A stretch of 17,365 nucleotides of DNA, taken from assembly GCA_035295985.1 (NCBI GenBank), contig DATHBT010000281.1, positions 1-17,365 of the forward strand, given 5' to 3'. Shown here piece after piece: positions 15,964 through 17,365 of this stretch; position 1 is the stretch's first letter; each line of letters starts with the position of its first letter. A program made the translations under genes and the position numbers. Source of the stretch: JAIVGV01 sp035295985. Lineage in GTDB: Bacteria; Acidobacteriota; Blastocatellia; Pyrinomonadales; Pyrinomonadaceae. The notes under the pieces were generated by a model. It saw only the letters and a program-made list of their open reading frames with translations. It was not told the origin of the DNA and searched no databases.

Positions 15964-16032
15964 GAAAACAGGGAAACGACTCCCATAAAAATAGGGGAAC
16001 GAGTCCCATGAAATTAGGGAAACCCCTCCGAT
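15964..16032 (+). repeat. Three tandem 23-bp direct repeats, each with an internal dyad
   Basis: Units at 15964-15986, 15987-16009 and 16010-16032 follow one another with no spacer. Units 1 and 2 match at 19 of 23 bases, and units 1 and 3 at 18 of 23. Each has an A-rich start, then a core of the form AGGGAAACGACTCCCAT, in which GGGA and TCCC are inverted repeats six bases apart (imperfect in units 2 and 3). Successive dyads are therefore spaced about two helical turns apart on one DNA face. This is the layout expected of multiple binding sites for a dimeric regulator upstream of the PilZ gene. It is not a CRISPR array, as there are no spacers. Confidence 0.8.
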
Positions 16033-16053
16033 GCGCGGGAAGCGCAAAGGCTT

Positions 16054-16059
16054 TAGTAT
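16054..16059 (+). promoter_or_regulatory. Weak -10-like element for the PilZ gene
   Basis: TAGTAT matches the sigma-70 -10 consensus at four of six positions. No matching -35 is present at 17 bp; instead the third 23-bp repeat reaches that region. With a start near 16066, the repeat dyads would centre near -43, -66 and -89, as for an activator-dependent promoter. This is inference from spacing. Confidence 0.2.
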
Positions 16060-16118
16060 CCGCGCCATGCTGATTCGCTCCCCGGCGGGGGGAGATGAAA
16101 ACAGACGGGAGCGCCGGG

Positions 16119-16484
16119 ATGCTTGAGATGACAGAAAGAAGCGCGGGCGCACCATTGAAAACTTACGGCGGCCCGGAGCGCAGGCAGCAGGCGAGGCTCG
16201 ACGGCCCCTTCCGCGTGCGGGTGACGGGGGTCGATTCGGACGGCAACGCCTTCGACGTGGAGGCACTGGCCGACAACGTCTCGGCCGGCGGCTTCTACGT
16301 GAGGCTCCCGCGCGGCATCCAGCGCGGCGCGCGGCTCTCGGCCACCATCCTGCTGCCGAAGACGACGGGGCGGCTCGGGCGAGACAACTGCCTTGCGGCG
16401 CACGGCCGGGTCCTGCGCTCGGAAGTACTGACTGACGGGACGAGCGGCGCGGCAGTCGAGTTCGCCAACCACCTGTTCCTTTGA
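16119..16484 (+). CDS. PilZ-domain protein (cyclic-di-GMP receptor candidate)
   Basis: 121 residues from the ATG at 16119, chosen because GGGAG (16107-16111) lies seven bases upstream. An ATG at 16095 would add eight residues, but its purine run abuts the start codon; an ATG at 16128 is also possible. The protein is essentially one PilZ domain: an RxxxR motif (R22, R26 in ERRQQARL), then NxSxxG (N53, S55, G58 in DNVSAGGFYV), then strands ending GAAVEFANHLF. These two motifs bind cyclic-di-GMP in characterised PilZ proteins and both are intact. No signal peptide or membrane segment is seen, so it is cytosolic. Stand-alone PilZ proteins usually pass the second messenger to a partner such as a motility or polysaccharide machine; the partner is not in this window. 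Confidence 0.85.
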   Translation: MLEMTERSAGAPLKTYGGPERRQQARLDGPFRVRVTGVDSDGNAFDVEALADNVSAGGFYVRLPRGIQRGARLSATILLPKTTGRLGRDNCLAAHGRVLRSEVLTDGTSGAAVEFANHLFL

Positions 16485-16492
16485 AAATTTCT

Positions 16493-16522
16493 GCGGGTGT
16501 CGCGCACAGGGATGCGCCCCGC
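16493..16522 (+). terminator. Hairpin after the PilZ gene, possible terminator
   Basis: An outer stem GCGGG (16493-16497) with CCCGC (16518-16522) encloses an inner stem GCGC (16502-16505) with GCGC (16514-16517), separated by a four-base bulge. AT-rich sequence with short T-runs follows (16523-16543) rather than one clean T-tract. It starts nine bases after the PilZ stop. Confidence 0.4.
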
Positions 16523-16560
16523 TAGTTTGAAAAGTTTAATTTTAGGTGAGGGTCGGTAAC

Positions 16561-16604
16561 GGCCGGCAGACCTCTCGCCCCCCATGACGCAACTCCCGCC
16601 GGCC
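16561..16604. other. 7-bp inverted repeat in the 5' region of the secreted-protein gene
   Basis: GGCCGGC (16561-16567) is complementary to GCCGGCC (16598-16604), with a 30-base loop. It lies between an AT-rich stretch (about 16523-16543, possible promoter) and the ribosome-binding site of the next gene. It may structure the leader or be an operator; evidence is limited to the match itself. Confidence 0.25.
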
Positions 16605-16642
16605 ACTAACACTCATCTTTGAGTTAAGGAGACAGAAAAGCT

Positions 16643-17314
16643 ATGCGTAAACTCACGATCCTCGGCGCGTTCGTCCTCGTCGCCGCTCTCGCCTCCGTCG
16701 GCGCTTTCGCACAGGCCACGGGCGACTTCAAGGTCACTGGCACCTCTTACGGAAACTCAGGCGACGCCGATGGCGGCGATGTTAACATCGCGGGCACGGT
16801 CAATCACGGCGCGATACAGAGCGGGAAGTCCGTCAACGTCGAAATCGCTTACGAGTACTCGTTCGAGTACACGAAGACCGTGACGGTCAACGGTGTCAAC
16901 ACCATTACCATCCCGGCGAAGTGTCCCTCGACCGAGAACAACCAGGAGTGCAAGAACAAGACGCCCCAGTCGCACCCGCAGCACTTCCAGCCCACGATCA
17001 TCAATGAGCCGTACACCACCACGACCGTCCTCTCCTTCAACGGCACGGACGGCATGACCTCGATCACCGCCCCCACGGTGGTCAACGGCCGCCTCAATCC
17101 TAAGGGCAAGATCACCGGCTACAACTGGGCGAAGGCGCTGACAATCGCCCCCGTCGACAGCCTCGTCTCCGCCAGCGATATCCCCGAGGGCGGCACGCTC
17201 GTCCCTGGCTCCGTCCAGATCACGAAGGTCTCCTACGCGGCAGCCCTGAAGGACAAGGAAGGCAACGTTATCGCCGACACGCTGAACACGGGCTGCCTGT
17301 TCGGCTGCAACTAA
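16643..17314 (+). CDS. Small secreted protein of unknown function
   Basis: 223 residues. MRKLTILGAFVLVAALASVG and the following AFAQ form a textbook signal peptide with probable cleavage after AFA. The mature protein is rich in Thr, Asn, Gly and Val with alternating polar/hydrophobic stretches, suggesting a beta-sheet fold. It has four cysteines: C94 and C103 flanking a polar turn (CPSTENNQEC), and C218 and C222 at the end (GCLFGCN), which could form two disulfides. AAGGAG (16626-16631) lies 11 bases before the ATG. A leader of more than 100 bases and a likely terminator right after the stop indicate a monocistronic gene. I do not recognise the family; a periplasmic or surface structural protein is a guess. 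Confidence 0.85.
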   Translation: MRKLTILGAFVLVAALASVGAFAQATGDFKVTGTSYGNSGDADGGDVNIAGTVNHGAIQSGKSVNVEIAYEYSFEYTKTVTVNGVNTITIPAKCPSTENNQECKNKTPQSHPQHFQPTIINEPYTTTTVLSFNGTDGMTSITAPTVVNGRLNPKGKITGYNWAKALTIAPVDSLVSASDIPEGGTLVPGSVQITKVSYAAALKDKEGNVIADTLNTGCLFGCN

Positions 17315-17320
17315 GCGGCT

Positions 17321-17365
17321 AGCCCACCCGACCCGCTGCCGGGTTAGTCACGAGAGGCGGGCTTT
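17321..17365 (+). terminator. Probable intrinsic terminator, cut by the window edge
   Basis: An outer stem AGCCC (17321-17325) with GGGCT (17359-17363) encloses a hairpin ACCCG (17331-17335) with CGGGT (17340-17344), loop CTGC. The last bases are TTT and the window ends there, so the length of the T-run cannot be judged. It begins six bases after the stop codon of the secreted-protein gene. Confidence 0.5.

Larger units (their letters stand above)
15834..16118. other. Regulatory-looking gap before the PilZ gene
   Basis: After the regulator stop there is a run of seven T's (15850-15856) without a clear preceding stem. Two GC-rich hairpins follow: GCGGC/GCCGC at 15857-15884, and CCGCGCCC (15901-15908) with GGGCGCGG (15918-15925). 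Next come a quasi-palindrome (15937-15952), three 23-bp direct repeats (15964-16032) and a weak -10-like TAGTAT (16054-16059). An open frame reading through this gap has no credible start or family and is rejected. Confidence 0.6.

Noticed and set aside
15964..16032. CRISPR array
   Set aside because: Units are contiguous with no spacers and only three copies; no cas genes nearby.
15855..16073. 72-residue plus-strand frame in the gap before the PilZ gene
   Set aside because: It begins at a T-run, crosses the 23-bp repeats and has no family features; the region looks regulatory.

Overview
The window is very GC-rich and densely coded, with third positions dominated by G/C. Long open frames on the opposite strand are therefore mostly composition shadows. 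The gene content suggests an Acidobacteriota-like Gram-negative bacterium: an outer-membrane barrel with a carboxypeptidase-regulatory-like N-terminal domain, a large multiheme cytochrome with an LVIVD-type propeller, an exported WD40-caspase protein, a DUF3309 peptide, and a HisKA_3/LuxR two-component pair. This assignment is inference from gene content; there is no rRNA or other phylogenetic marker here.

Layout: (1) 1-6260, plus strand: the C-terminal part of a barrel protein, then a 1399-residue decaheme cytochrome fused to a seven-blade propeller, closed by a strong intrinsic terminator at 6296-6340. (2) 6456-8957, plus strand: an exported WD40-repeat/caspase-fold protein. (3) 8966-9085: a long inverted repeat made of degenerate 7-bp units, lying between convergent genes. 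(4) 9088-12757, minus strand: read in the direction of transcription, an M20 amidohydrolase, a 50-residue DUF3309 membrane peptide, a class A beta-lactamase-like serine hydrolase, and a ferredoxin/metallo-beta-lactamase-fold fusion. (5) 12758-13393: the longest non-coding gap, between divergent genes, with a roughly 40% GC patch containing a possible 29-residue peptide gene and a stable hairpin. (6) 13394-15833, plus strand: a membrane histidine kinase and a NarL/LuxR-type response regulator. (7) 15834-16118: a regulatory-looking gap with a quasi-palindrome and three 23-bp direct repeats, followed by a PilZ-domain gene. (8) 16643-17314: a small secreted protein of unknown function, followed by a probable terminator at the window edge.

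Working together: the barrel and cytochrome form a plausible envelope electron-transfer pair. The kinase and regulator are a clear two-component system. The dyad-containing repeats just downstream are candidate binding sites controlling the PilZ gene, which would link phosphorelay signalling to cyclic-di-GMP response; the regulator's identity is not shown by the sequence. The minus-strand genes look like separately regulated envelope or housekeeping functions rather than one pathway.
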